A stretch of DNA of 64,000 bases from Siphlonurus alternatus (GCA_949825025.1 OX463788.1:36338390-36402389), one strand, 5' to 3'; positions 43,499 through 59,750 are shown, counted from the stretch's first letter. Notes: generated by a model from the letters alone, not told the origin. Translations and numbers: made by a program.

Positions 43499-46107
43499 AT
43501 ACTGCATGGCTTTACATCAGTTTATCAGTAGGACTTGTTGGTATTACAATGTTTCATGATGGTTTCTAGATGAACCTCTGCTGATTTTTTACTTACAGAT
43601 TTAAACTATTTAAATAGTTTTTCATCTTTATAAACAAGCCTTGATGAACAGTAGAAAAAGTTATTGAGATAGTCAGTGCACACCTGATATCTCATCATGA
43701 TATCAGTATATGAATATGATGTATTATTATACTATATATAGCTAGCTAAACTAGCACATTCTTTTGTATTTATACGGTGTGGATCAGTATAAAAGTTGAA
43801 AGGAACATAAATGTCTAGAATAACATACTGATATGATAATAATATATAAATATTATATGTTGTACTATATATATCTTCAATCAAATATGAAATATCATTT
43901 TTAACGTACATAATAGCTTAAAAATGTAAAACTTAAATTTAGAATTCACTGATATGTCATTTTGCAAGAATTTACGTATGAAAACTTCTTCTATGGATCT
44001 TGATGTTAAAATAGTATAAAGTAAAGAGCGCTCTCGATTCCATTTGTGTTCCCTCCCTTATACTTCTGCTGCATGGCATTGTTCTTTCTGTCTGGTCCCA
44101 GTAATGCCAGCCAGCACGGAAGCACGCCAGCGAGGCAGCATCGGAAGCCTCGGGCAGACAAGTCTTTTCATCAACTAAACCATCATCTACTAGCAGAACG
44201 CCAGTCCTCCTTTCAAAGTATACTTAGTAAAATGGACATTACATTGCTACATTAGAATAATTGGGGGAAAATTTTTATCATAAAAATTTGTGTTTCACGA
44301 TTTATCATTCATAAGCGACTCATACGCCATAACATTCTTTACACAACTAGTTATTATCGATATTATTTAATTGTATAATATAATGTACTAATATTTACCG
44401 GTATTACATCTCTTGGTCATATATTTATCTATATAGATGGTTTACATTTTAATAAAGGATATACTGTATGTAATCACATTAGCTCCAGACAAGATAAAAT
44501 CCTAATAATGCTGGTTTTATAATATATATATTATAATTTTTTATAATAATAATTAAAATATATAATATTTTTAAATAAATGTTAAAAATGTTGAATTATT
44601 TTGTCATTACAATATTTATTTCAAGTTTTTTTTTCACATTTAAAACGTTCAAAGAAACTGGAGAGTTAAAAAGTTACATAATTAAATTTAAAATGTTGGT
44701 ATAAAATTATGTATATATAATATAATGGTTTTATTATACTCTCAGAAATAAGTCTACATATAATACTTCCATAATTATAGTCTCCAGCAGGTCTATCATA
44801 TTCATATTCATCTTTATTGCTTTTCGATTGTACATTACAATATAAGCACGTCAATATCAGTGTGAGTGGCAATCTCTGGTCTGATAACTAAAAGAACCTA
44901 TAGTATAGGCTAAAGAGTTTTTTTTTTATTTTTGAAGTTTGAAATTTATGGAAGACTTAACTCGTAAAATATTTAAATTCTCGGTATTAAGTAATAATAT
45001 ATTTTTATTTATAACATAAATATATGCTTATACACTACTCTTAAACAATAATTAATTGTGCTTTTGCAGCCTTGTTAATCTCCTTGCCTTGTGTGTATGC
45101 AACCAATTTTTCACATGACATACGAAGCTATTCAAATAAAAAGTAATAATTGATACTTGAATTTAAATTGATTGCATTTTTTTTTTTTTTTTTTTTAGCT
45201 AATTAAGTGAAATGGTGCAACTCTTTCCTTGTGCGATGTACTTTCTTTGTAGTCAAAATAAATAGGAAAGCACGTATATATAAGTACTATACATGCTGCA
45301 TTAATCGCTATATTCTTTTATTTTTTGTGAGGCAAACTTTATATACAATATATATTTTATAATTTATACTATATTTATAGCAAAAAGTAATTCTATTTCT
45401 TAAATTGTTTGGCATTATATTAATTTTTTAGTCTATTTTCATAAGAAATTAAGCATTAAGAATTATAATAGAATAATAATAAGAGTACCTCTTTCTTGCT
45501 TAATAAATATAATATGTATTCATTGAGAAAGAATATAAATGTGTACATCCCCGAGGCCTTTTGAAAATTACGAGTTGCACTGATTTTATTACATATTATA
45601 GTTAAATCCAATTACAGAAAACATATTAATTGCCTAAAGTTATATTATTTATTTTATGTCTATAAAGATTACTAGGTAGTTATAATGATTGTAAAATAAA
45701 TTTAATGTTTACAAAAAGTATGCTACTATTTTTTGTGATAAATATTATATAATTAGCTGTTAAAATTACGTGAGAGAGCCTGTAATTTCATATTAAACAC
45801 ACACTTTGTATTTGTATTTTATTCTGAACTAGGTTTCTTCTATAATAGTATAGAAATTCATTTATCTACATACACAAAACAAAAATAAATTAATTATGAA
45901 AATCTCATCATGTTACACATATTTATACTCAAACACAGTTTATTAAATTTAGTAAAGTAATTTGCCGCTAGCTGCTGTCTTCCTACACTGCTTGTATAGT
46001 AAACGGTTGCTTTTGATTTGGTGGCATATGCTGCAGTTGAAAGGCCTTTGCTTCGCGATATAGGCGAGGAATAGAGAAGGCATCTTGACAAAATGCCTCG
46101 CAGCATT

Positions 46108-46110
<3 letters not shown>
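43499..46110. other. Intergenic, GC-richer patch near 44030-44220
   Basis: AT-rich apart from one patch (CCAGCCAGCACGGAAGCACG near 44109). Its 69-residue frame has no recognisable family. T tract at about 45177-45196. No gene called. Confidence 0.5.

Positions 46111-46143
<33 letters not shown>
46111..46143. repeat. (CAG)n trinucleotide repeat
   Basis: Eleven CAG units, then TAGC. The Leu-rich frame on the minus strand is the translation of this repeat. Confidence 0.9.
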
Positions 46144-46146
<3 letters not shown>

Positions 46147-46217
46147 CAAACATTGATTCCCTGTCAGACGCTGGTCCGCAGCGATCACATCACAAACTGT
46201 CCCACCACAGTTCCGCC
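46131..46217. repeat. Source of an 87-bp inverted duplication
   Basis: From the last CAG units through CAAACATTGATTCCCTGTCA to CCACCACAGTTCCGCC, this is the exact reverse complement of 46942-47028 as far as I can align by eye. Confidence 0.85.
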
Positions 46218-46747
46218 GAGCTCACTAGATATATAGCTGTTGCTCAAGACTTTTTTTTTTACATTGCAATTCACACCATCCAATTGAAAAGCAACACGCA
46301 AAATGTATATAAAATATAATTTTGTTTGAAGACGAAGAGGGGAAAAAAAGGTTACTGTAAAATTTCCTTATCAAATCATTTTTAGACATAAGAAAAAACA
46401 AATAAAATTACACAATTCGTTTATACCAAAAAATCCATGAAATTTTTCATATATATTCCAGTCCACTGTAATAAAGTTATATTACAAAAAAGTATTAATT
46501 TTCACCGTTGTGAATTCAAGCTTTTTTTTAAACTTTTTTTTTTTTTTTTTTTTAATTAGTTTAATTTTCTTCTTTTCTCTTTGATATTTTAACCATCTTA
46601 AAAAATTTGTGAGACAAATTTGAAACCATTGTATTCATGCAAATAAGTGTTGATATTTTGATAAATCAACTTATAATTGAATAACTTAAATAAATATTAT
46701 ATGCCTTTGGAATAGTTTTTAGCATTCACAATTAAGGTAGAGATAAT

Positions 46748-46892
46748 GGGTCATGCAATTAATTCACGAAGGAAATTATCCAAGTTCCTCACTTACCACG
46801 TTTAGTGTCATTGAATTAGGTTGGCGCTAACCGCGGTTAGTGAGAAAGCTGGATAACTTTCTGCATGGATAACTCTTTCGTGAGTCACCTCC
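46748..46892. mobile_element. Foldback MITE nested in the TTAA element
   Basis: ATTCACGAAGGAAATTATCC at the left pairs with GGATAACTCTTTCGTGAGTC at the right; inner CTCACTTACCACG and CGCGGTTAGTGAG also pair. It interrupts the host between GATAAT and ACGAATCAG. AAT occurs at both junctions, a possible short duplication. Related to 7785-7885. Confidence 0.65.
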
Positions 46893-46941
46893 AATACGAA
46901 TCAGCTGTTCGACGTAGTCCCCTTTGATTAACATGTAAATC

Positions 46942-47028
46942 GGCGGAACTGTGGTGGGACAGTTTGTGATGTGATCGCTGCGGACCAGCGTCTGACAGGG
47001 AATCAATGTTTGCTACTGCTGCTGCTGC
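46942..47028. repeat. 87-bp inverted copy abutting a SINE 5' end
   Basis: GGCGGAACTGTGGTGGGACA through TGCTACTGCTGCTGCTGC reproduces 46131-46217 in reverse complement. It lies directly before the 5S-like head of the SINE at 47029, inside the TTAA element. Confidence 0.85.
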
Positions 47029-47434
47029 CGAGTGTGGCGCAGTGCATTGACCGGTTCTCGTTAGATCACCGAAGTCAGGCTACGTCGAGCGTGGTTAGTA
47101 CTTGGATGGGTGACCGTTTCAAGTAAAAAATACGCTGCTCCCTCCCTGGGGTAAATTCGTCTCGCTTTCCACCCAGTGCAGTGATGCACTTGTGTGTGGT
47201 TCCCCAGGCTTTGGACATCGCTTTGGTCCATTAAGAAAAAGTAGAGGTGTCCGTCCTGACTGAGGTTTTCCACGGTTCCCTCAGTTTCACCTCAGCGAAT
47301 GCTGGGACGCGTAAGCATGCAGGCCGTGGCCATCATCCGTTCCCTACCTTACTACCTTATCCCTACCCAGTACCCCGCCGCGAGCTGTAAGCTCTTAGGG
47401 GTGTATCCTTGTAAAAAAAAAAAAAAAAAAAAAA
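47029..47434 (+). mobile_element. 5S-rRNA-derived SINE, plus strand
   Basis: The head CGAGTGTGGCGCAGTGCATT is followed by a clear 5S-like block (GGTTCTCGTTAGATCACCGA, GTGGTTAGTACTTGGATGGG, TGACCG), the family body (GTGCAGTGATGCACTTGTG, GTAGAGGTGTCCGTCC), CTCTTAGGGGTGTATCCTTG and a pure A tail at about 47414-47434. It is the best-preserved copy here. It sits in the TTAA element with 9-10 host bases missing. Confidence 0.9.
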
Positions 47435-47598
47435 TTTACAAAAATTATGACATTTTTTTCAGAGGCAGATTTTAGTACCTAAAATAAGCCATAAAAAAAT
47501 TTCAAAACAATTTAACCAGCCGATTTTTTCTATTATTATTGTTATTTTTTTAATTTTCAGACAAACCAAAAACTCAATAAAAAAAATCGTCTCGTTAA

Positions 47599-47983
47599 GG
47601 TAGAGATAACGTCGAACAGCTGTTTGACGTAATCCCCTTTGATTAACATGTAAACCTTAGCAAATTGACAAAAATTCTGAAATTTTTTTGAAAGGCAGAT
47701 ATTAGTGCCTAAAAGCCATAGAAAAAGTTTCAAAAACATTTAACGAGCCGATTTTTTTTAATTAATTTTTTTAATTTTCAGCATAGGGTTTTCCCATGGA
47801 GAGCCAAACTAAAAAATTAATTTAAAAAAATCGGCTCGTAAAATGTTTTTGAAACTTTTTCTATGGCTTTTAGGTACTAATATCTGCCTCTCAAAAAAAT
47901 TTCAGAATTTTTGTCAATTTGCTAAGGTTTACATGTTAATCAAAGGGGATTACGTCGAACAGCTGTTCGGCGTTATCTCTACC
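47599..47983. mobile_element. Inner TTAA-flanked MITE of the same family (385 bp)
   Basis: TTAA at 47595-47598 and 47984-47987. Ends GGTAGAGATAACGTCGAAC and its near complement GTTCGGCGTTATCTCTACC. Arms pair through CAGCTGTTTGACGTAATCCC, TTAACATGTAAACCTTAGC and CATTTAACGAGCCGATTTTT, with a centre near 47790 (TTTTCCCATGGAGAG). It is inserted in the older relative 46736-48128. Confidence 0.88.
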
Positions 47984-48132
47984 TTAAATTGTTTTGAAAA
48001 TTTTTGCATGGTTTTTAGGTACTAAAATCTGCCTTTCAAAAAAATTTCAGAATTTTTGTGAATTTGCTAAGGTTTACATGTTAATCAAAGGGAACTACGT
48101 CAAACAGCTGATTCGTATTATCTCTACCTTAA

Positions 48133-52597
<4,465 letters not shown>

Positions 52598-52662
<65 letters not shown>
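52598..52662. repeat. (GA)n microsatellite
   Basis: GA run preceded by TGTATGTATGTATG. Confidence 0.95.
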
Positions 52663-52665
<3 letters not shown>

Positions 52666-52728
52666 TTATTTTTTTATATATATGTTCGTGAACGTGGTAA
52701 GAAATTCAAAACACGCTCTGCTCTTTTC

Positions 52729-52732
<4 letters not shown>

Positions 52733-52784
<52 letters not shown>
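52733..52784. repeat. (TA)n microsatellite
   Basis: TA run of about 50 bases followed by ATCTATCTATCTA. Confidence 0.95.
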
Positions 52785-52786
<2 letters not shown>

Positions 52787-53057
52787 ATCTATCTATATGT
52801 ATACCTTTACGAGTCTTGTAATGCTTTATGTTAACATTGTGATTTGTATGACAAATATCCTAGTAAATTTTTACAGATATTTGTTTTATTTTATTTTCCT
52901 TGTGTTTTTCTTTTCTTTATTTCTTACCTTTTAGGCATTCAAACAAAGCAAAGGGATATTTAAATTTTTGATTTCTTGAATTCATATTGATTGAATCGAA
53001 CATGAATATCAACATGAAAGCGTACATGCTTTACTATTTATAAAGGTAGTTAATAAA

Positions 53058-53060
<3 letters not shown>

Positions 53061-53111
<51 letters not shown>
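53061..53111. repeat. (TG)n microsatellite
   Basis: TG run of about 51 bases. Confidence 0.95.
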
Positions 53112-53113
<2 letters not shown>

Positions 53114-54196
53114 TGTGTGTATCAGCCAATACAACGCATGTCCATGTAATATATTATATATATCACATATAAAACAGGAGCCTTATATTTGTAGTAAAGC
53201 ATGTCCAAAATAAAAAGATGTTGAAAGCGTAGAAAAGAATAATAAAAGGTTCAAATTTAGTATACCTACTCCTCACACAAACACTGCATTGGCAATAAGT
53301 TTCCCCATACTTTACAGACGGAGGAACAAGCGAAAGGCAGCACGATATTGAAAAACTTCTTCGGCGTTTTATAAAAAAAAGGAACAAAAACGTACACATT
53401 TAAAGAAGAATGTGTTACATATATACGAAGGGGTAACTTGAGTTCCCCAAAACGAGTATATTACTTTTAGAAAATAAAATAAAAAAAAAAGGAAGGGAAG
53501 AAAAATATTCAAACTTAATAACAAATAAATTCACTCATACGTTATGCGCATAACTTTCTGTTACATGTGCATGCAGTGCAACTGATAACACTGATAAGTC
53601 TATATAACAAATACTCGTTTCGATTGACAGAATCGATTATTTATGTATTATATATAAGGTATGGGTCAGCTTGACTGATTTAGAAAAGAAGCTCCAAGAC
53701 ATTAACGCAAATTTGTAATTTGGGAGAGATAAGAAGAGCACCCAGTCTAGCCATCGCTGCATGAAAATTTGAATTCAATAATTGTACAATACATACACCA
53801 TCAAATTATTAGTTTTCATGAACGGGTATAGTTTTCTAATAAACAGGGAAAATATGCAATTAAGGGGCGTATACAAGGTGGGAGGGGTTACCCCCCCTTG
53901 AGAGCTGAACCTTAGTAAATCTAAAGGGGAAAAAAATATAAATATATATAAAAAAATAGTACTCGTTGCATAGAATATAAATACAATTTTATAAAAAAAA
54001 ATTTAATATATCTCCATCTACATTGATTTAAAATGCGTTCAGTATTATGATTATTTAAGCATACTAAAATATTATATAATCAAAATATTGCACATCTTGT
54101 ATGATCTGAATAATTCACACCAGGCAATTAAGATTTTAACAACAATTTTCCATGAGCCAATATTTTTTATTCTGCTTAATTAGTTTTTTAATACTC
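53112..54196. other. AT-rich intergenic stretch
   Basis: No gene. GGGGCGTATACAAGGTGGGA at about 53863 looks like a decayed end of the GGATCC hAT-like family. Confidence 0.4.
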
Positions 54197-54200
54197 TTAA

Positions 54201-54565
54201 ACCTAAACTACGAGCTTTTTCTAGAAGTCGCGAAACCAGTAACGCCCTCTCTGATTGGCCGTGACGTCACTGAGCCAAACCCCCTCCACTTACTTAGCCT
54301 GGCTCTGCCAGGGTTAAAAGTTGCGACTTTGGAGTTGCGACTTCTGTTTAGGCGCAAAACAGAAAGCTCGTAGTTTCAGCCTAAGGCTGAAACTACGAGC
54401 TTTCTGTTTTGCGCCTAAACAGAAGTCGCAACTCCAAAGTCGCAACTTTTAACCCTGGCAGAGCCAGGCTAAGTAAGTGGAGGGGGTTTGGCTCAGTGAC
54501 GTCACGGCCAATCAGAGAGGGCGTTACTGGTTTCGCGACTTCTAGAAAAAGCTCGTAGTTTAGGT
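54201..54565. mobile_element. Perfect 365-bp palindrome, TTAA-flanked
   Basis: TTAA at 54197-54200 and 54566-54569. The left end is ACCTAAACTACGAGCTTTTT; the right end is its exact complement. The axis is the single base at 54383, and both 182-base arms matched base for base in my comparison. It carries GTGACGTCA, GATTGGCC and GCCTGGCTCTGCCAGG motifs and no conserved frame. The lack of any arm mismatch indicates very recent insertion or recent gene conversion between arms. Confidence 0.92.
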
Positions 54566-54621
54566 TTAAAATCTTTGACTTTATGCAGAGCTAAGGTATA
54601 ATAATTTGTATATGAATTATG

Positions 54622-54847
<226 letters not shown>

Positions 54848-55179
54848 AAAAAATTAACAAATATTTTATTTTATTTGGGTTGGATGGAAGAGTGGGCCTA
54901 ATGGCCTAAATCCCGCCCTCAATAAAGACGATTTTATTTATTTATTTATTATATATAGATGTTATAATAGAAGAGAAGAATAAAAAGTTGTTTGACAAAA
55001 ACCTAAATGACTAGAACTGGAATTATTAAATAAATTTCTAATAAATGACGAAGTGTATGGAGGTGCAGAATATTAAGTTTTGTATGAGATGAGATCGATC
55101 GATCATTCATTTTTTTATACTAGTATTTTTTTTTTTTTTTTCATTATAGTTTTACCCTTAAAACAAGCACGTGGTCTTA

Positions 55180-55299
55180 AAAAAAAAATCGCACCTGCCC
55201 TAGGCTATTGGGGGGTTATGCTTTCCAGTGGAGTGATCTTGATCCTGAGAATCCCCCCCTCCACCCCCTCTCCCTGAGCAAATCCTGGATACGCCACTG
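55180..55299. mobile_element. Truncated hAT-like MITE, right end
   Basis: It ends TCCTGGATACGCCACTG, matching the right end of the GGATCC-type family, and contains a C-rich CCCCCCCTCCACCCCC tract. The left end is missing or too diverged to see. Confidence 0.5.
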
Positions 55300-55524
55300 T
55301 ATTTTGTTATAAGAGCAATGCATACTTAATACTAAATGCTTTTAACATTATTCTGCAGACTTGCAGAGACATGCAGATTTAAATCAACATTAGCTGCATA
55401 TTCTTGAACAGTCGGCTAAAGTTTTGATAAATTTAGCCATCAAGTAAATTAAACAATAAAAAAATCTCTATAGTTCATTTTCAGGTATATTGTAATTGTA
55501 AAATTATACACGTTCATTTCAAAT

Positions 55525-55614
55525 TCATTTCGGGTTTGGAGCATCCCGCGATGCTCCAATCTAGTTCTGCGCATTTTTTTCGGCCCTGGGCCGAATTCGG
55601 CTTTGAGTGCCAAC
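55525..55614. mobile_element. MITE-like repeat with TTCGGCTTTGG ends, copy 2 (partial)
   Basis: CTAGTTCTGCGCAT and TTCGGCTTTGAGTGCCAACA match 49774-49979. As in that copy, TATATA follows directly. Confidence 0.55.
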
Positions 55615-55703
55615 ATATATATTATACACCACCCGATGAAAAGTGTTGGCGGATTACAGTAAGCGTAGAAGACAAGATGCTGCGGCTAACGTGTATTGAA
55701 GAC

Positions 55704-55705
<2 letters not shown>

Positions 55706-55742
<37 letters not shown>
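55706..55742. repeat. Poly-A tract
   Basis: A run of about 37 A residues. No SINE body precedes it. Another long A tract is at about 56545-56572. Confidence 0.9.
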
Positions 55743-55746
<4 letters not shown>

Positions 55747-56543
55747 CACGATATAATTGTATATGTTACAGTATTGTTAAGTTAATAATACTATTTACAT
55801 AGTTTTTGTATTTAATATAAATAAATATATATTATGTCTGAACTACTGAACTTTAAGAAATTAGTCTTTATTATTAAGTTAAAAGTTAAAACTAAAGTGT
55901 GTTATAGTCCTACATAACTAAATTCTAATTCGAGAACTCTGTTATTCTAAGTAGCTCATATGCTTGCTTCTCATCAACTGTATAAAAGGAAGTTACTACT
56001 GTATAATATAGCAGTTGTGTATGCATGCCTGCTTGTCTGCCTACATTCATGCCTATACTGTATGAACGCAGGCAGCCAGCTATAGCTGCGAGGACTTTTA
56101 TCCTTGTTTTCCCCTAAGGTAGTAAGCAGCAAATGCCGAGACCAACCAGCCAGAGCCCAGCATACTCTAGGGATCATTACTGACGCTTCTATAAAAGAAA
56201 AAAATATATATATACTTAAGATTTTTTATATGTATATGTGCAGTGTATGTATAACCAGATATAATATATAAGAATACAGCCTTCTTTATAATTATATTTT
56301 ACGGCTTACCTTTAATTTAATGATGTAACAGTTTCACACAATGATTCAGGCATATATTAAAAAAAAAATGCAGAAGGATTAACATACGCAATCTTATAAT
56401 TTATTTTATTCTATTTTTTTTTTTTTTTTTTTTTTTAGTTCCTTGTGTTAAAATATTGTAACTGAAAATATCCTTAGTTTTTTTTCCGTAAAAGTTTCTG
56501 AATAGCTAAAAATGGAAAAAAAAATCTTATCAGTTAGCTTCCC

Positions 56544-56574
<31 letters not shown>

Positions 56575-58021
56575 TAAAACCTAGAAGAATGAAAAAAATC
56601 TTGTACATAAAATTGGCCAATATCAAGCAGAGCTAAATGAGATGAAAATACTGATGCTCAAGCTTCATTACCAAATGCTTTTATAAAATAAATACGCTAT
56701 GTTGATCAATATTTTAGTATAACGCAACATTGATTTTCTTGAATATCGTATTAAATCTATTGTTGAAAGAAGTTCGACTAGGTGAAATATTAATACGAGC
56801 TAAATATTTAACTACCTAACTAGTATAATAAAAACATCTCTCAATACTTTTTCATAAATTAAATAATATTAAATTTCAGTAATAGATTACAGTCTTTTAT
56901 CTTTATCAATTATCCTGGAGCATGATGAGATGATGAGAGGATGAAAATTCAAAGCGTATTAAAAAAACAAACAAAAAAACAAATATATTAATGCTTTGTA
57001 TACTATCGATATTACTGATATTGCCGTTCTATTGGTAATTGTATTGTTGTTCAATCCAATTAATATCTCATTATAAACTTGTGTAATCATCAGAACTGCA
57101 AGTACATAAATACAGCCGCTGTATAATTGCATGATATGCACTTGTGTACTGTATATACATATATGCATATATATATTATATAGTAGCGTGGTGTATAATC
57201 ATGTGCATGATACATTATACACTTTGATTATTAACAACATCAAGTTATACTGTACCAGTGTACCTCATAGAGTAGTTAATTTAACTACTGCAACCTAATT
57301 ATAGTAAAATTGAGTTCAGTAAAATCATAGTAAAATACTTTCTTTTTGAAATATATATATGATATTATAGTTTAAAAATACTGTGTTGTCCAACAACACA
57401 AATATTTTATCGTATTGACAGTAAAACATAATGATAACTTTTCAATTTTCTTATTACTCATATGACTCATATCATCATAAAATAAATGTTATGAATACGG
57501 CGTACTAAAGAGAGTTCAATTAAAACTCAGAATAAAGATAAAGACTAAATTAATGTTTCATCCAAAATATTTATTTGGGGAAAAAGAGAAACTATATAGT
57601 CAAAAATAATATATAAAAAACTAGTTATTTTTTCTTTTTAAAAGCTGTGGGTAGTTTGTTTTTTGATACTGATGTTAAGAAATGTAGTTCGTACCAGAAA
57701 TATAATTATATATCTTCTTTGCATGAAACGGCCTCATCCATGCAAAATTTACATTTTTTTTTTTTATTATTTTTTTTACAAACCATTATTTTATCCGCTT
57801 AGATAATGCTGTACTAAATTTAATAACCAAATTTCTGGCTCAATATTGTGACTTGACAAGCATGAATGAAGTGACGTAAAGTGACATGCACTGACAACTT
57901 ACTGTAATGGGGGAGATATTTCAGATAAGCAATCTGGTCACGACAGGTTACAGGTTAGCCACATGTTTCAACGTGCACCGCAACCATGTTCGATAGATTC
58001 ATCATGCAAAAATTTATAATT
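55743..58021. other. AT-rich intergenic stretch
   Basis: No gene, RNA or clear element. A small GC-richer patch lies around 56010-56165. Confidence 0.5.
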
Positions 58022-58578
58022 GAATGGGGAATTCTCTTACGACTCGGATTTTAATTTAACTACTATATCATGATAAGGTACATATTAACAATAAGTTTGA
58101 CTTACGTTTCAACTTTTTTAACTCAAATTTGGGGACTCTGAAGGGATTATTAGAATAGGGGCAAAGTATGCAACCGCGCGCAAACCTGAAAACTGTGACG
58201 TAGAAACTCCCTAGTTATATAACACACAACAACTGCCTGATATCATAGTTTGAGCGTCAAGGAGTGATTGGCTATAAATTTTGAGTAACGCGATCGAAAT
58301 CAGCGGGTTTTTCTACCCTAGTATCAGTAGTTTTACCCCTAATATCAGTTTACTTTAAGAGTGATAATCAAAAATATAAATTTATTGCAGGAAAAATTCG
58401 CCTGCTAGGCAGTTTCTACGTCACGTTTTGGCGCTAAATTCAAAAGAAGGAAGATTTTTAAAAATTTCCCACGTCTCCAATTTTGGAAATTGAAACTTTT
58501 TTGTTTTGGGACATTTAGTTTCAAGGCATAGAGCATTTGAAAAAAAATTAAAATAAATGTAGGAGAATTCCCCATTCC
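58022..58578. mobile_element. Foldback element, GGGGAATTCTC ends
   Basis: The ends GAATGGGGAATTCTCTTAC and GTAGGAGAATTCCCCATTC pair. Inside, GTGACGTAGAAACTCCCTAG (about 58195) pairs with CTAGGCAGTTTCTACGTCAC (about 58405). About 557 bases with no conserved frame. Target duplication not identified; not TTAA. Confidence 0.65.
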
Positions 58579-58584
58579 TCTATA

Positions 58585-58815
58585 TTGGAGTATCAACCTC
58601 ATTTTTTTATTGCAGAAATAAATAGAGCGTGCAAAGTTATGCTAACCCTGATTTTCTTTAGAGTCCGGGAACTATTTTTAAAAAATTATTGAAAGTTCTT
58701 TTTGTGACGTCTCGAGGCGCCGCTCCTTAAGAAAAAAATAGGACTTGCCGCCGCGTGACGTCACAAAAAGGACTTTCAATAATTTTTTAAAAACAGTTCT
58801 CGTGTTCTAAAAAAT
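58585..58815. mobile_element. Palindromic MITE, GGAGTATCGAC family, copy 4 (truncated)
   Basis: The left arm is complete (TTGGAGTATCAACCTCATTT, GCAAAGTTATGCTA, GTGACGTC). The right arm stops after CAGTTCTCGTGTTCTAAAAA and the outer end is lost. Confidence 0.8.
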
Positions 58816-59337
58816 TTTGTATACATATACGGTTGTATATGTATACAAAAAAATATGTATTTATACATCATTACATATAATATATACCAAGGCCGGAAGC
58901 CTTATTTTTAGGGTCTGGTACATACAATTTCGCTTTACGAAAAAGTGATCTCTGCAAAACAACAGCAAAATACAGTTGTACACAATGGCTAAGTAATCAA
59001 AAATGACAGAGCCAATTTACATTATCATACTTATTCGTTAACTGCTAAAACTCATTTAAATATTAAATAAATCTTACTTTTTTCTAATGTCAAAATACTC
59101 AACCGCGTTCCTTTGAAACTCTCTTTAAGAATAATGTTCTATAGGATTTGCAACTGGCTGTTAAAATTCATAAAATATATTATCAAAATTTTTGTTGCAT
59201 TTCTTACTTACTACTTCATTTTTTTTTTTTTTTTGTTTTTGTTTTTACTGAGGGAGTGGACAAACAGCTGCAGTTAGCGGCGAAGAACTTGCAACGTATG
59301 AAAATACAATTAAGTTTCAAACGTACGAGCGAGAGAA

Positions 59338-59640
59338 CCAATTGGCTAGAGCACCTCGTAGAGGAACGGACATCGCTGAGGCAGGCGCGGATCCAAGGGG
59401 GGGGGGGGGGGGGGGGGGGGGGCGATGGGGGCGATCGCCCCCCCCCCCAAAAAAAGGCCCCAAAATACATTGAAGGTATTACCACCCCCCACCCATCGCC
59501 CCCCTCCCACCCCAAAATTTAACATTGCGGGATAGGGCACCGCCCCCCCCCCCCAAAGTCACGGGCTGGATCCGCCCCTGCGCTGAGGGATCCTGTGTTC
59601 GAAGCCAGGTGGGGAGTCAGGGTATGTATAGGCTATACAT
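59338..59640 (+). other. tRNA-like remnant split by a hAT-like MITE
   Basis: With the MITE at 59382-59580 and one duplicate removed, the flanks read like a tRNA or tRNA-derived SINE head: TTGGCTAGAGCACCTCG resembles a D-arm/box A and TGTTCGAAGCC resembles box B. Stems do not pair well enough for a working tRNA. Likely a decayed SINE or tRNA pseudogene. Confidence 0.35.
59382..59580. mobile_element. hAT-like MITE (GGATCC ends) with perfect 8-bp duplication
   Basis: Ends CAGGCGCGGATCCAAGG and GGCTGGATCCGCCCCTG. CGCTGAGG is repeated exactly at 59374-59381 and 59581-59588. A G run of about 26 and C runs of 11-12 lie inside. Mirrored Gly- and Pro-rich frames are artefacts. Confidence 0.88.
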
Positions 59641-59689
59641 ACCCTGGTGGGGAGTATTTTTTTCTTTCAAACGTTGATACTTGGATCAT

Positions 59690-59750
59690 ACGGTCATACG
59701 GGGTGTGCAATAATTGGATGGCGAAATAGCACTAAACAATCCCCCTATTA
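59690..59750. repeat. Fragment of the TTTCGCCATC foldback family
   Basis: TGCAATAATTGGATGGCGAA followed by ATAGCACTAAACAA matches the right arm of 21298-21454. Confidence 0.6.

Larger units (their letters stand above)
46736..48128. mobile_element. TTAA-flanked palindromic MITE, interrupted by three insertions
   Basis: TTAA at 46732-46735 and 48129-48132. Ends GGTAGAGATAAT and ATTATCTCTACC; next inward ACGAATCAGCTGTT and its complement at the right. The left arm is split by a foldback MITE (about 46748-46892) and by a SINE block (46941-47434). The centre is split by a second copy of the same family (47599-47983). Without the insertions the element would be a single foldback of roughly 350-400 bases. 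Confidence 0.82.
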
